From Orobanche coerulescens (taxonomy: Eukaryota; Streptophyta; Magnoliopsida; Lamiales; Orobanchaceae), in the NCBI GenBank assembly GCA_033398695.1, contig CM065801.1:9176001-9240000 (forward strand): a stretch of DNA of 64,000 bases. Reading direction: 5' to 3'. Made by a program: the position numbers and the translations under genes. The notes under the pieces were generated by a model. It saw only the letters and a list, made by a program, of their open reading frames with translations, had not been told where the DNA came from and did no database searches. Of this stretch, positions 23,350 to 33,663 are shown piece after piece (within the stretch, counting starts at the first letter, position 1; each line of letters opens with the position of its first letter).

Positions 23350-23562
23350 TGTTATAATAAGTCTTGAAAGTGACATTTCAATTACCCTTTTGTTTTTATA
23401 TAGTGTGAATGACTATTATACCCCTGATGTAAATATGTAATTACGATTGTCTATCCAAGTTTCCTATAAATAAGACTTCAATTATTAATGAAAAACATAC
23501 CTGAGAATCATTCTCTAAATTCTCTCCCTATTCTCTCTCTATAATATTTCGATTTTACAACA
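23350..23562 (+). repeat. 3' LTR of the copia-like element
   Basis: 213 bp, the partner of 2045-2260. It is preceded by TTCGAGGAG, a degraded purine tract, and followed by TAACT. A TATA box sits at 23465-23472. Confidence 0.9.
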
Positions 23563-23567
23563 TAACT

Positions 23568-23720
23568 AAACTTATTTCATAACTACTTGAGCATTATGTT
23601 TCATAGTACAGAAAGTTGTGTTAATCACATGCGAATTTAGTCACTTACTCAACAACATAATTCGTGCAACGCACGGATCATGCCATTACCATACTAAAAA
23701 CTCATAATACATAAAATAGA
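23568..23720. other. Flanking DNA with a GTGC/GCAC hairpin
   Basis: AT-rich. TTCGTGCAACGCACGGA near 23669 is a small hairpin of the kind seen in several plant repeats, including Helitron ends, but no complete Helitron terminus is visible. Confidence 0.4.
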
Positions 23721-23972
23721 TAAAAAAGAACAGAATAAATCAAACGACGAACAAACAAATTCAAACTGTGTGCAACGCAATAAACCCCCAAAAAATGATA
23801 AATCTACCTAAAAATTAACAAAATCCTATCGATGCATGTCAAGTTATACATTGTTGTATATTTTAGCTTCACCATCACGGTAACAACTCAGCAATCTACT
23901 TAAACATTACGCAATCAATAATTAGATACAATTTATGCAACACACGGGTTCGTAAAGCCTCGAGAAAGAGCC
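23721..23972 (+). repeat. Direct repeat A, left of RPS24
   Basis: About 240 bp from GAACAGAATAAATC to GTAAAGCCTCG. It matches 26815-27051 at high identity. The two copies enclose the RPS24 gene. Confidence 0.85.
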
Positions 23973-24299
23973 ATTAAAAACATCAGCCCATTTATGTCAA
24001 AGGCCCATTAAGCCCACCAATGATCTCATTCCTACAAAACCCCGGGGTTAAAATCTCGTCGTCTTCAAAGCAAAAAGGCTCACGACTGTTCGTGATCCAA
24101 AAAGGCTCACTACAAAAAGGCTCATTCCCACAAAACCCCAGTAAACCTCCAGAGCATTTGGCGGCGGCGGACGACTGTTCGTTTTTCATTTTCTCGTTCA
24201 TTTTCTGTTTTATTCTCTTATATAAGCACAAGACTCACGACTGTTCGTTATTCAGATTGAAACTGAATTAGCGCCGGTTGTGTAAATTTTTTACAGGAA
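23973..24299 (+). promoter_or_regulatory. Upstream region and 5' leader of RPS24
   Basis: Contains TATATAA at 24219-24225 and a pyrimidine-rich stretch before it, about 80 bases upstream of the start codon. GACTGTTCGT occurs three times (24075, 24174, 24240 region) and AAAAAGGCTCA three times. Promoter function is inferred from position. Confidence 0.5.
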
Positions 24300-26787
24300 A
24301 TGGCGGACAAGGCAGTAACTATCGGGACACGGAACCGTCTTCTCTCCAGGAAACAATTTGTAATTCTTTTAATATTACTTTTCTTATTTTATTTTATTTT
24401 TATTTTTTGATCCGGGCGCTGTTTGTGACGCTTGTGATGGTCATTGCTATTCATTTCATATTTTTGTTGCGTTTTCTGTATTGTAGGTCATTGATGTGTT
24501 GCATCCAGGAAGGGCAAATGTCTCTAAGGTTTGCTCATTTAGTTATTGCAATGATTTGTTCCCTTTGTACTTTTGATGTGTTGCAAGAATCTTACACCAT
24601 TCTTGACTTTAGAGTAGCTGTAGTTCTGTGTAAATTCTAATTAATAGAAGAAAATGGTTATGGCCTATTGGAATATGGATCGAATGAAAGAAGACATGCA
24701 GATGAACTAATTTAGAGGTATTGACTAACTTTATACACTTACTCGTAATCCGTCCATCAGTGTCCGCCAACGCTTCCCGTGGCCTAAAACAAACTTACAA
24801 AATGAGGCCTTTTATTTTCTAATAATTTTCTTTTATTCTCTAAAAAAGGCCTTTTTTCATATGTATAAAAAATTGGGGCTTTTTTTATGATATTTTTTTA
24901 GTGGCCTAAAGCCCTAGCTTTATCAGCTTTGGGCTTGGGCCGGCCCTGCCGTCCATAAACCGTCTCAGAAGAAAAAAAAATATGTCAGTTGTTTTGTTTT
25001 GATTGTACATTTTCTTCGAGCGAAAAATCTGACTTGGTGCCATTAAAGCTTTGCTACCTGTTCGTTATTTTTTGCCTATGTGCGTTTTCTGAAGGCTGAG
25101 CTGAAGGAAAAATTGGCAAAGATGTATGATGTCAAAGATCCAAATGCCATCTTCGTGTTCAAGTTCAGGACCCACTTTGGTGGGGGCAAATCTACATGAT
25201 TTGGCTTGATCTATGATTCCGTTGAGAACGCAAAGAAATATGAGCCTAAATACAGGCTTATCAGGGTAATTCATCCGCTCATTCATACTTGTATAGTTGT
25301 ATTTGTCCGCTCATTTGATTTGTGGAATTGTATTAGTTCCTTACTCTGCATGTCTAGTACAATATCTTGTGTTTACTGTATAATTTGCATATTATTTGTT
25401 TTCTTTGAACTTTTTTCATAAATTCTGTTTGCTTAGATTTAGTTGTTTTCTTTTTCAGTTTAATATGTATGGACATTGTTGTATGTAACGTGTAATAAGA
25501 AGTCCACTTTGCATGTTCTAGATATATTTGGCAACATGTAATATCTATCGAATGTTGGATCAGTTACTTTAATAGTACATCCATACAATTTTAGATGTCT
25601 ATGCTTCTTTTTTAATGTTGCATCTTTGTTAGCTAGAGTTGGGTACTGACGTCGTGTATGGGTGCATATTCAAGTATCGGACTCGGCTAATTCATGAATA
25701 AGGAACAGTGTTTTGAATCGCGCTCAATAGCGCGCTATGTCACGCGCTTTTGCGCAAAAATTCCAGAAAACGCGACATAGCGCACTGCTACTTGCGCCGA
25801 CTCTGTTTTGCGCATGCTATTTGATGCACTGGCCCTGGAATCGCGCGATAGCGCGCGCTATAAGTGCGATAGAGCAAGTTAACTGCGCTATTTGGGTTTT
25901 ATCAAAAAACCCTAAACTTAAATCTGAAACGGCATGATAAAGAAACCCTAGTTACTAATTTGCCCCTTTCAGTACTTACAATTAAGTCGGAAAAACTTAT
26001 TTGTCAAGCGAGCCTGACTTTAGGAAAAAAAAGTTCCGCAGCAAAAAAAAAGAGTTCCGCAGCGAAACTTTATCGCCGGCCAGTAAAAAAAAGTTCCGCA
26101 GCAATATTTTCATATTATGGCTTATTTAAGTTTGTTATTTTGGATTATTATAATAGTTATAAGTTGTTTTGTTTATTTGAAATTATTTCATGCCTATTTT
26201 ACTTGGATTATTTACCTATTGATCTTACACAAAATATTATTTTATTTTTTCACTTAAAAATGTCATGTTCGAATTACCTATATGCTATGCGCTATACTTT
26301 TTTGCGCTACGCAATTATGTACAAAACGTTACATACCTACGCAACGCAACTGAAAACACTGCTAGAGAACCAATTTTGGCCTAAAAATGAAGTGTCCAGG
26401 TGCATGTCGGAGTGTTGGGGAGTGGAGTGTCCGACACGTGTATGGAAGGGGAATTGAAAAGTGTATATGCGACATTGTATTACATATTTCATGTTTGAAA
26501 CAACATTTTGGAATCTTGTTATGCAGAATGGTCTTGACACCAAGGTTGAGAAGTCGAGGAAGCAGATGAAGGAAAGGAAGAATAGAGCAAAGAATATCCG
26601 TGGTGTTAAGAAGGTATACTTTCTCTTATTTCGTACTTATAACTTTAACTGTTTGATGTGTCTGCGTAGTGAAATGAGCATTTACAGATAAACTGTAGTA
26701 TCATTTTTTCCTTTTACCGAAAACGCCTTTCTGTACCTTTTACAGACCAAGGCTGGAGATGCTGCCAAGGCTGGCAAGAAGAAGTAA
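24300..26787 (+). pseudogene. RPS24: 40S ribosomal protein S24 (eS24), five exons, one nonsense codon
   Basis: Exons 24300-24359, 24487-24528, 25095-25265, 26527-26613 and 26746-26787 have GT/AG introns and join to 133 codons, the normal length of plant eS24, a small-subunit ribosomal protein. Diagnostic stretches are [56 protein letters not shown] and the Lys-rich tail ending KAGKKK. The only serious defect is TGA at 25197-25199, codon 69, where the family has Gly. A few substitutions (TRNRL, NRAKN) are mild. Intron lengths are 127, 566, 1261 and 132 bp; the third holds a hAT-like MITE. The second intron holds AT-rich repeat sequence at 24740-24990. Introns rule out a processed copy. Only 27 bases separate the stop from direct repeat B, so the native 3' end is probably lost. 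It is either a recently dead duplicate or a real gene with a base error. Confidence 0.88.
25706..26361. mobile_element. hAT-like MITE in RPS24 intron 3
   Basis: Terminal inverted repeats CAGTGTTTT / AAAACACTG bound a 656-bp segment rich in TAGCGCGCTA-type palindromes near both ends. The flanking 8-mers agree only partly (ATAAGGAA, CTAGAGAA), so the target duplication is uncertain. It accounts for half of the unusually long intron. Confidence 0.6.
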
Positions 26788-26814
26788 GCAACACAGGATT
26801 GTACTTTATATGGA

Positions 26815-27051
26815 ACAGAATAAATCAAGCGACGAACAAACAAATCCAAACTGTGTGCAACGCAATAAACCCAACAAAAAAATGATAAATCTACCTAAAA
26901 ATTAACAAAATCCTACCGAGGCATGTCAAGTTATACATTGTTGTATATTTTAGCCTCACCATCATGGTAACAACTCGGCAATCTACTCAAACATTACGCA
27001 ATCAATAATTAGATACAATTTGTGCAACGCACGGGTTCGTAAAGCCTCGTA
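26815..27051 (+). repeat. Direct repeat B, right of RPS24
   Basis: Second copy of 23721-23972. Its 3' half is repeated again, more diverged, at 27140-27275, about 218 bases further on. Confidence 0.85.
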
Positions 27052-27139
27052 AATCAAAAAATTTGACCCAATTAATGACCTAATTAACCCGTCGATCACC
27101 GGACCTAATTTAATACTCAGTAGCGCCTACCAACATTTT

Positions 27140-27275
27140 ACACAATTTATACATTTTTGTATATTTTAGCCTCACCATCATGGTAACAACTCGGCAATCT
27201 ACTCAAACATTACACAATCAACAATTAGATCTGATTTGTTCAACGCACGAATGCGTAAAGCCTCGTAAATAAAAA
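27140..27275 (+). repeat. Diverged third copy of the repeat A/B 3' half
   Basis: Shares TGTATATTTTAGCCTCACC, GGTAACAACTCGGCAATC and the CGTAAAGCCTCGTAAAT end with repeat B. Confidence 0.75.
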
Positions 27276-27279
27276 AATT

Positions 27280-27780
27280 TGACCCGATTAATGACCTAAT
27301 TAACCCATCCGATCACCGGACCCAATTTAATACTCCAATGACGCCTACCAACATTTAACCCTAACACACTTGTGACACCTACTCACATTTAATCCTCCAA
27401 AATTCGTTCGCCTGTATTTTTTGTCTCTGCAAATCATCCATCATGAAACCAATCGGTATTAAATCACCGGTGAAATATTCATCGGATTTTTGTGTTCACC
27501 ACAATACGAAGCCTCCATTGATACTTGTCGGTGTATCTATTCGGATTCTGCAAAATCACTTTGCGACTGCTACTCGGTTGATACAGAGTTTCTCAGTTGT
27601 GATGATGAGTCTTCTATTTTCGATGGTGTTTCTTCAACACCCCCAAAGTTCTCCCTTTATCCACTCCACCCCGTCGCTGCTTCGGTATGATGGTGTCGGA
27701 ATCGTCGAATCGGGGTTTCTTTGCCTAGTGATGTTTTTGAAGGTGAGCCGGAAGTGAAGGGCTTCTCATTCACTTCATGT
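27280..27780 (+). repeat. Mariner-related fragment with MKPIGIK reading frame
   Basis: Matches the left part of the mariner elements at 57297-57836 and 60950-61490, including AATTAATGACCTAATTAACC and the reading frame starting ATGAAACCAATCGG at 27443. The frame encodes an acidic, Ser/Cys-rich protein of unknown family, broken by a frameshift near 27690 in all copies. No terminal inverted repeat of the mariner is seen here. Confidence 0.75.
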
Positions 27781-28494
27781 GGTGGTTAGAGGTAGAAAGA
27801 TTGATGTATATATGAGTTAAGGATGAGTTAGGCCCCAAATTTCAAATCTGTTTATATGAACATGCATATGGTTAGCCATCCCCATTTCGCAAGTTCTACC
27901 CAGGACCGAACAAGGTCTCCCTAGTCCCAGAAATAGAAAGACCCCCCCACTAGACTAGAAGGGTTGTATCTATGAAACACGCATAATAATCTTAAACCGA
28001 GATTAACATGAAATATCTCTTAAAATAGAATATATAAAGTTATTACCTTTTAAGTATTTATTATTTCAGTATTTATTTAATAGACCTGTAGAATCATGTC
28101 AGCTTCTATTGGACTGTTAAATGAGTAGGATAGCATTCAAGTATAACTTGACATTGATACTGTAAAGTTGTTGGAATTATAACAATGTGTGGCACATATT
28201 AACCTCTTGCCCTGCATCTTTGAGACACGGTTCAGACCTCTTTCTGTTGAGGTTTAGGATGACGAGTGTCGGAAGGTGGTTCCATGTGTTACGGTTTGTG
28301 CTTCGCAGGAGTTCAGTACTAATGACCTTCGCTTCTATGATGCTGTTGTTGATAAGGTTCGTCGTCTTCTTCTATCTGTGTTTTTTATCGCTTTTTTATC
28401 TCATATCACACAAACTCACGCTTTAAACGTACATCACGCTTTAAAAATTGCAAGATTAACTTAACCTAAAAACGAGTCTAAGGGCCTACACATT
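27781..28494. other. Spacer; weak gene-like stretch at 28230-28380
   Basis: The plus strand near 28240-28375 reads DDECRKVVPCVTVCA and NDLRFYDAVVDKVRRLL in one frame after a stop. This looks like an exon remnant, but I cannot assign it. The rest is AT-rich with no recognisable feature. Confidence 0.4.
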
Positions 28495-28545
28495 CCGCAT
28501 CGCACTCACACTTAAAGCGTGGAGCTTTAACCGGTAGCAGAAGAT

Positions 28546-28797
28546 ATGGCTCCTAATTCATTCTTTATCACTCTAACCCTAATCCAAACCTTTGCAATGG
28601 CTTCTCCACAAGAAAAATCTCAAATTGCGGTAAAATTGCGAACTTGTGAACAAGATGGTATGCGTTCTTCCGAACGACCACGTATGTTTCTTTTATTCAA
28701 CTGTAAAAGTGCAATTTTCCGCACTATTTCTGTATTTGCATATATTGTTTATTTGGCGCAGTGCATAAATATTTTTACTAACTTCTATTTTTATTAG
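28546..28797 (+). pseudogene. Unrecognised ORF near the arm end (left copy)
   Basis: 83-codon frame starting MAPNSFFITLTLIQTF, hydrophobic then polar; no family recognised. The mirror copy is at 46726-46947 on the minus strand with a frameshift. The sequence ACCCTAATCC upstream of an inner ATG resembles a plant telobox, so this could be an old first exon and leader. Confidence 0.3.
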
Positions 28798-29565
28798 TCC
28801 ACATCTCACTGAAATATGTTCTTTTGAATCCTGAAGTTTTTGACAATCTTATATTTGCCCTGATTTTGTCAATCCTGGAGTTATCTGCCCTGCTTTTGCC
28901 CTGTTTTCGTTCGGTGCTCACATGAATTAATGAGTTGAAAATTCTACACGCTAATAACGACTGATACAAGATACTTGACTTTTAGATGTTCCTAATTAGG
29001 TTCATTTGTGATCGATTCAATGAGTTGAAGAAATAATTTAGTTTTTCAATTTATTAAGATTGTATTAGGTTGCCTTTCCTTGTAATTAAATTGTTGGAAA
29101 TTCACAGAACCAACATTTAATACTTTATCTACTGATTCTGTTATATTGGGTTTCATTTTACTTATATCTATCATAATAGGTTCTTTAGTTCTTCTCCAAG
29201 CATTTAGCGGATCATTATAATCTGATGGGTGCATTGACTTACTGTGTAAATTAAAACTTTAACAATACAACTATAGGTTGGACCCAACGTACAGTATAAT
29301 ATCAAATCTGTCATGTTTCTTCGATGATGGAGAACACCTAAATATAAACACATCATTCGGTGGAGTGCAATTCAGTGTAAAGCTGTCTTAGCCTTTTTCC
29401 GCTTACCTCTTTTTAAACTCTCTGTAAGTCCATCTTTCTTTAGGTATGCCCCTAGTTGTTCGGGAGTCGCGAGGTATATATGGACAGGGAGTGACCACAC
29501 CACAATGTTTTCTAACTCGCTCCCGCTTATCCGAAACGCGACGTCAGCCTGTGAGAGATCCTCAC

Positions 29566-30047
29566 TAGGGGTGATAAAATATATCGAAATGCCGAAATAC
29601 CGTATTTAACGTACCAAAAAATTACCGAAAATACCAAAAATTTTGGTATACCGAATTTTCTGTACGGTATGTTACCGTACCGAAATTTTTGGTACGGTAA
29701 CGGTATGAAACTTTTTTATTTTCGGTATTTCGGTATATACCGAAATACCAAAAAAAATCGGTATTTCAATATATATATCGGTATATCAATATTTTCGGTA
29801 TTTTATTTGTTCGGTATTTCAGTATATATCGCTATATCAAGATTTTTTTGATATTTTGGTAATTCGGTATTTCAATAAGTTCGGTATATACCGATACCGA
29901 AATAAAAATAGACCGAAAGCCATACCGAAATTTCGGTATACCGAAACTTTCGGTACGGTATTGGTATGAATTTTGTTGTATCGAAACTTTCGGTACGGTA
30001 TATGGTATTGGCAAAAAAATTCGGTACGGTACAGTATACCACCCCTA
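29566..30047. mobile_element. hAT MITE, left-arm copy
   Basis: 482 bp with ends TAGGGGTG / CACCCCTA and a perfect 8-bp target duplication ATCCTCAC (29558-29565 and 30048-30055). The interior is filled with CGGTATATACCG-type palindromes. Its mirror copy shows it was present before the inverted duplication. Confidence 0.88.
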
Positions 30048-30519
30048 ATCCTCACCATCATCACTATCGTTCCCCTGAAGAAAATAAGCATATAACCACT
30101 TAGAGAAATCATAATTAGCAAGTGCGCACAATATAACAATAAAAATATACCTCCCGCTCTTCCTGTTTAGTCCGCTCGCTCTTCCCGTTCAGGCTGCTCA
30201 TCACGCTCTCGCTGCGGGGAACCACCATTGTCGTAACAACTCTAGTTTCCCAGAAGAAAATAAGCATATAACCACTTAGAGAAATTAATTAGCAAAAACA
30301 CACAATATAGCAATAAAAATAGACTTAATTGCACTTTATTGGACTCAACTATTTATTTTTTTCATAAAAATGCCTCTTTTATAAAAATTAACATTTTATG
30401 AACCAAATTATTATTTTTTTAACAGCTTATTGCATTCCGTTAAATTTCATTGACGGAGTTTAATTTTTGCATGGTAAAATTGTTCAATTCAATTTTTATT
30501 TGATTTTATTTGACAGTCA

Positions 30520-30838
30520 TGTTCCATGATGTATGTGTTGATTTTACAATATCAATCGCGTATTGTGACATGACAATAGCAATTATCTCAAACTCATCGC
30601 CGTCTCATGATATTTTCCATATAAATGGAAAAACCTATGATGTTGACGGTTTTGGAATTTCGTTCTATTTCTCCTTCATATGAAGGTTGCGACAGGAAGG
30701 GCATCCGACGTAAAACTTTGCCACTTTGTTATTTGCATGAGTTATGGTGTTAACTAATTTTAGACAATTAAACGACACTATAATCTTCATGCCACCGACC
30801 CCAACATAGTTGGGATTAAGGTGCTGTTGAAGATGATG
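30520..30838 (+). mobile_element. SINE/LINE-tail-like insertion private to the left arm
   Basis: About 320 bp absent from the corresponding right-arm place (about 45068-45080). Its end, CCCCAACATAGTTGGGATTAA followed by GATGATGATGA, resembles the 3' ends of plant RTE LINEs and their SINEs, which finish in short simple repeats. No clear target duplication. Confidence 0.5.
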
Positions 30839-31619
30839 ATGACTTAACAAACTAATATACTAACACTACACAAATACATATACTGTAAACACGCACACAT
30901 ACACTATAATCTCCTCACTGAAATTCGCAAATGCCAATGTCCGTACTGATCCATCAAATTTTCCCGAAGATAAATGCCAGGGTGTGCCATGGGTGCCTGA
31001 CGCTAGAGTTTCACAAAGCCCACAAGCAATTTAAGCCTCAACAGAGTGATGATCTTAATCTGTTGGGCTGAGTGTGTGGAGTAAAAAGGATAGTTGTGGA
31101 GACAGCATCTCCTGGACCAGAATTGCCATCATACCCTCTTTCTGAGGCACACCAACATAGTGTCAAATCTAGCAATCCCTTTTCCTTTCATATCGCCCGA
31201 AATAGAATTCCTACTCGCCTGGTGGGAAAAGTTGTCAAGCTCTACGGCTTAAATCTGCTCTACGGCTTAAAACTGATCTGTTGGTTTGCTTATTTTCTTG
31301 GGAAAAATTGTTCCTAAGACAATTTTTTGTTGTTTGTGTATTAAAATGAAGGGCTGGACTAAGTTATATAATGACGCTTATATCAAGTTAATATTATCAA
31401 CTAATTTTTTTTATCTTGTTATAATCATGAAATGGGATTGTAAATTTATTGGTTTTTTGTATTTAATTAAGACTCGTAGAGACTGACTCAAAATGGAACA
31501 ACAAGAGCATGAAAATTGATCGCGTGAATGTTAACTTTTATAAAAGAGCCATTTTTCAGCAAAAAATAAATAATCGAGTCTAATAAAATGCAATTAAGTC
31601 ATAAAAATATACCCCTGCT

Positions 31620-33663
31620 CTTCCTTTTCATGTTCAGGCCGCTCATGACACTCTCGCTCATCATTCGGCAGCGGGAAATGGGGCTGCTGGGAAGGGGGCC
31701 GGGGAGGGAGCTCAAATGAAACAAACATAGATGTTATTATAAAAAAAGCAAAAGCAAAAGTAAATATAGGTTGAAATCTAAATTAGAAAGATACCTCATC
31801 TCCCTTGGACAACCGAAATGTATCTCATATCATTAGAGAATGTGATCGCCGCGTTGTACTTTTTTTTTTTTTGAAATCCCAATTTGCTGCGCCTTGTTTT
31901 GATTTTTGTCTGATGCGCGAATTAAGTATTGCACCTAAGTTTACCTCCTCTATACCCAGTTGTTTTGGAGACAACTCAGGTCGATGAAAGTTAATGATAT
32001 TCATGTTAAATATCGAAAAATGGGAGTAGAAATCTCTTTGGTCTCCCTTACCGAATCTTCGATAGGGACGCCAAGAGATCTAAAAAAAATTATAAACATA
32101 ATGTTATTTATGCTTAATGGAAGATTTAAATGTTGTCATTACGTTGGTAGGATTCAGTGTTAACTATTTAGAAATACGAAGTAAAAACATAGAATGAATT
32201 GCTCACTTCTGCAGCCTGCATATTTCCGTCGGTCGGATTTGGTTCACTCTGAACTGTATCTAGAAAAAAATTCCAGTCAGGAGTAAAATGCATGTTTCCT
32301 GACACGTTTTTCATCAAGTCACTCCAGTGCAAAGCTGAAGGGAATTGGATAGATGCAATCTCTTGGTATTTAGAAATTTGCAGGTACTCCTTCCGAAGCA
32401 AGGGAATACGCTCTAATTAAAACATCTAAAAAAATAAAAATAAAAATATAGTAGCAGCTTCGAAAACTAGAAAAATTAGTACTTAATTACTCGTATTTTA
32501 ACTGTTTCATCGATCTGATCTAACAAACCTAGTATATCACATGTGGCATTTTATGTCCTAAATGTATTATATGTTATGTCTTTTTCTAGTATAAGTGAAT
32601 TATCAGGAGAATTTTCTATTCCTGAAATAAAGGAGGGATCTGTTCATGTATAGATAAACATGATCCCTTCGTAGTTATTTGGATGTTCCAGGATAACGGA
32701 AGTAGTTGTAACTTCCTGACCTAGCTACTCTTATATAAGAGTTGTAACCTTGATATTTTGCAATAAGAGAATTATTATATCTCTCAAAAATTCTCACACG
32801 GCATAATATCAAATTACATAAGCAAATGATATAGATACATACCTCTAAGTATCCACACTGCTCCCTCTGAAATAATCTTATCATTGAATCCGTCCTGCAG
32901 CTTTGCAAGGACAACGGCGCCCCATGCAAAGCTTTGTAGCACCTCAAGAGTTAAATCAGTCAGAACAGATGCAGATGAAGGCGTGTGCTTATGGTTCTCG
33001 GGAAAGAGAAGTGTCCCCATCAACTATAGAAGGTATGCCCTTGCATACCTTGACAGCCATATCCTTTTGCTTTCTTCATCCTGGATGTCTTCTGCCCGGA
33101 CTCTCTCAAACCTCGAGCTCAACAAGGTCTTCTTGACATAATATGAACTTGGCTTTCTACTGGGATCATCACCCCCTAACATATGTTCAAGAATTATTTC
33201 TGGGCTAAAATCGTTGCACATAATGGGTGAACCATTCACAGGAGACTGTGATGTAAACGTCTTCAAACCCGGATAGAGCGACTCCCCATTAAAGTGAAAT
33301 GCCCCATTATCAAATTTAGCGGCTGCGGCTCTTAGAAATTTATCTTGAGAATCATTTCGGCTAAAATCGTTGCACCTGATGAGTGAACCATTCACGGGAG
33401 ACTGTGATGTAGAAAACGTCTTCAAAACCCAGATAGAGTGACTTCCCATTAAAGTGAAATGCCCCATTATCAAATTTAGCGACTGCAGCTCTTAGAAATT
33501 TATTGTTAATAAGGAAACTAGCCATGTTTCGAAAAACATTGAAGCAGATAGGCATTGTTAATTCGGCAATTGCTGGATCGAGATTTTTTTTTAAATGAAC
33601 CTGTAAGATAGTGAGTTCCTTCCTTGATAATGGGAAATACAACACATATAAATACTGATACAT
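31620..33663 (-). pseudogene. Plant mobile domain (MAIN-like) gene, left copy
   Basis: Minus-strand exons encode a plant mobile domain protein, the family of MAIN/MAIL1 and of domains carried by some plant transposons. Exon 1 has two tandem copies of a piece with FHFNG, EDV, and PVNGSP (33473-33024 region), then SRYARAYLL, MGTLLFPE and FAWGAVVLAKLQDGF. Exon 2 (about 32168-32390) includes LHWSDLMKN. Exon 3 (about 31800-32090) carries WRPYRRFGKGD and PELSPKQLG. A charged Pro-rich exon follows at 31620-31720. Frameshifts break exon 1. This copy keeps Trp in KRIWLSRYARAY, where the right copy has a stop. A short LTR-like stretch with a TATA (32540-32805) lies in intron 1. Identity rests on the order of motifs, so the exact subfamily is uncertain. 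Confidence 0.7.

Larger units (their letters stand above)
2045..23562 (+). mobile_element. Non-autonomous Ty1/copia-like LTR retrotransposon carrying host gene fragments, interrupted by a nested gypsy array
   Basis: Two matching LTRs (2045-2260 and 23350-23562) start TGTTATAATAAG and end TACAACA. They are flanked by a perfect 5-bp duplication TAACT at 2040-2044 and 23563-23567, so the boundaries are firm. Without the 15.3-kb nested insertion the element is about 6.3 kb. No gag, protease, integrase or RT was recognised, so it must have depended on a helper. Its interior holds a 2OG-dioxygenase exon (2469-2947), a LOG-like fragment on the minus strand (19738-20296), an unidentified minus-strand fragment, a 111-bp tandem repeat and two hairpin arrays. 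Pyrimidine/GGG repeats before the 3' LTR are reminiscent of 3' ends of plant copia elements. The few LTR-LTR differences point to fairly recent insertion. Confidence 0.88.
28495..33601 (+). repeat. Left arm of giant inverted repeat
   Basis: Reads as the reverse complement of 34976-46996 once two insertions in that arm are removed. Matched pairs include 28546 with 46947, 29566-30047 with 45507-45962, 31072 with about 44850, 31150-31700 with 41150-41690, and 32000-33600 with 34976-36600. This arm has one private insertion at about 30520-30838. Confidence 0.88.

Noticed and set aside
25706..25870. TAGCGCGCTA motifs as members of the LTR U3 palindrome family
   Set aside because: They lie at the ends of a hAT-like MITE with different context; the resemblance is probably coincidental.
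23669..27060. Helitron carrying RPS24
   Set aside because: GTGCAACGCACGGGT hairpins are suggestive, but no TC start or CTRR end next to a hairpin was found, so only direct repeats are reported.
28781..29260. Small ORFs in both palindrome arms
   Set aside because: Mirror copies preserve them only through sequence identity; no domain or splice structure supports coding.
32540..32805. Solo LTR in the plant mobile domain intron
   Set aside because: A TATA and LTR-like end (TTCTCACACGGCA) are visible in both arms, but no convincing start and no matching target duplication were found.
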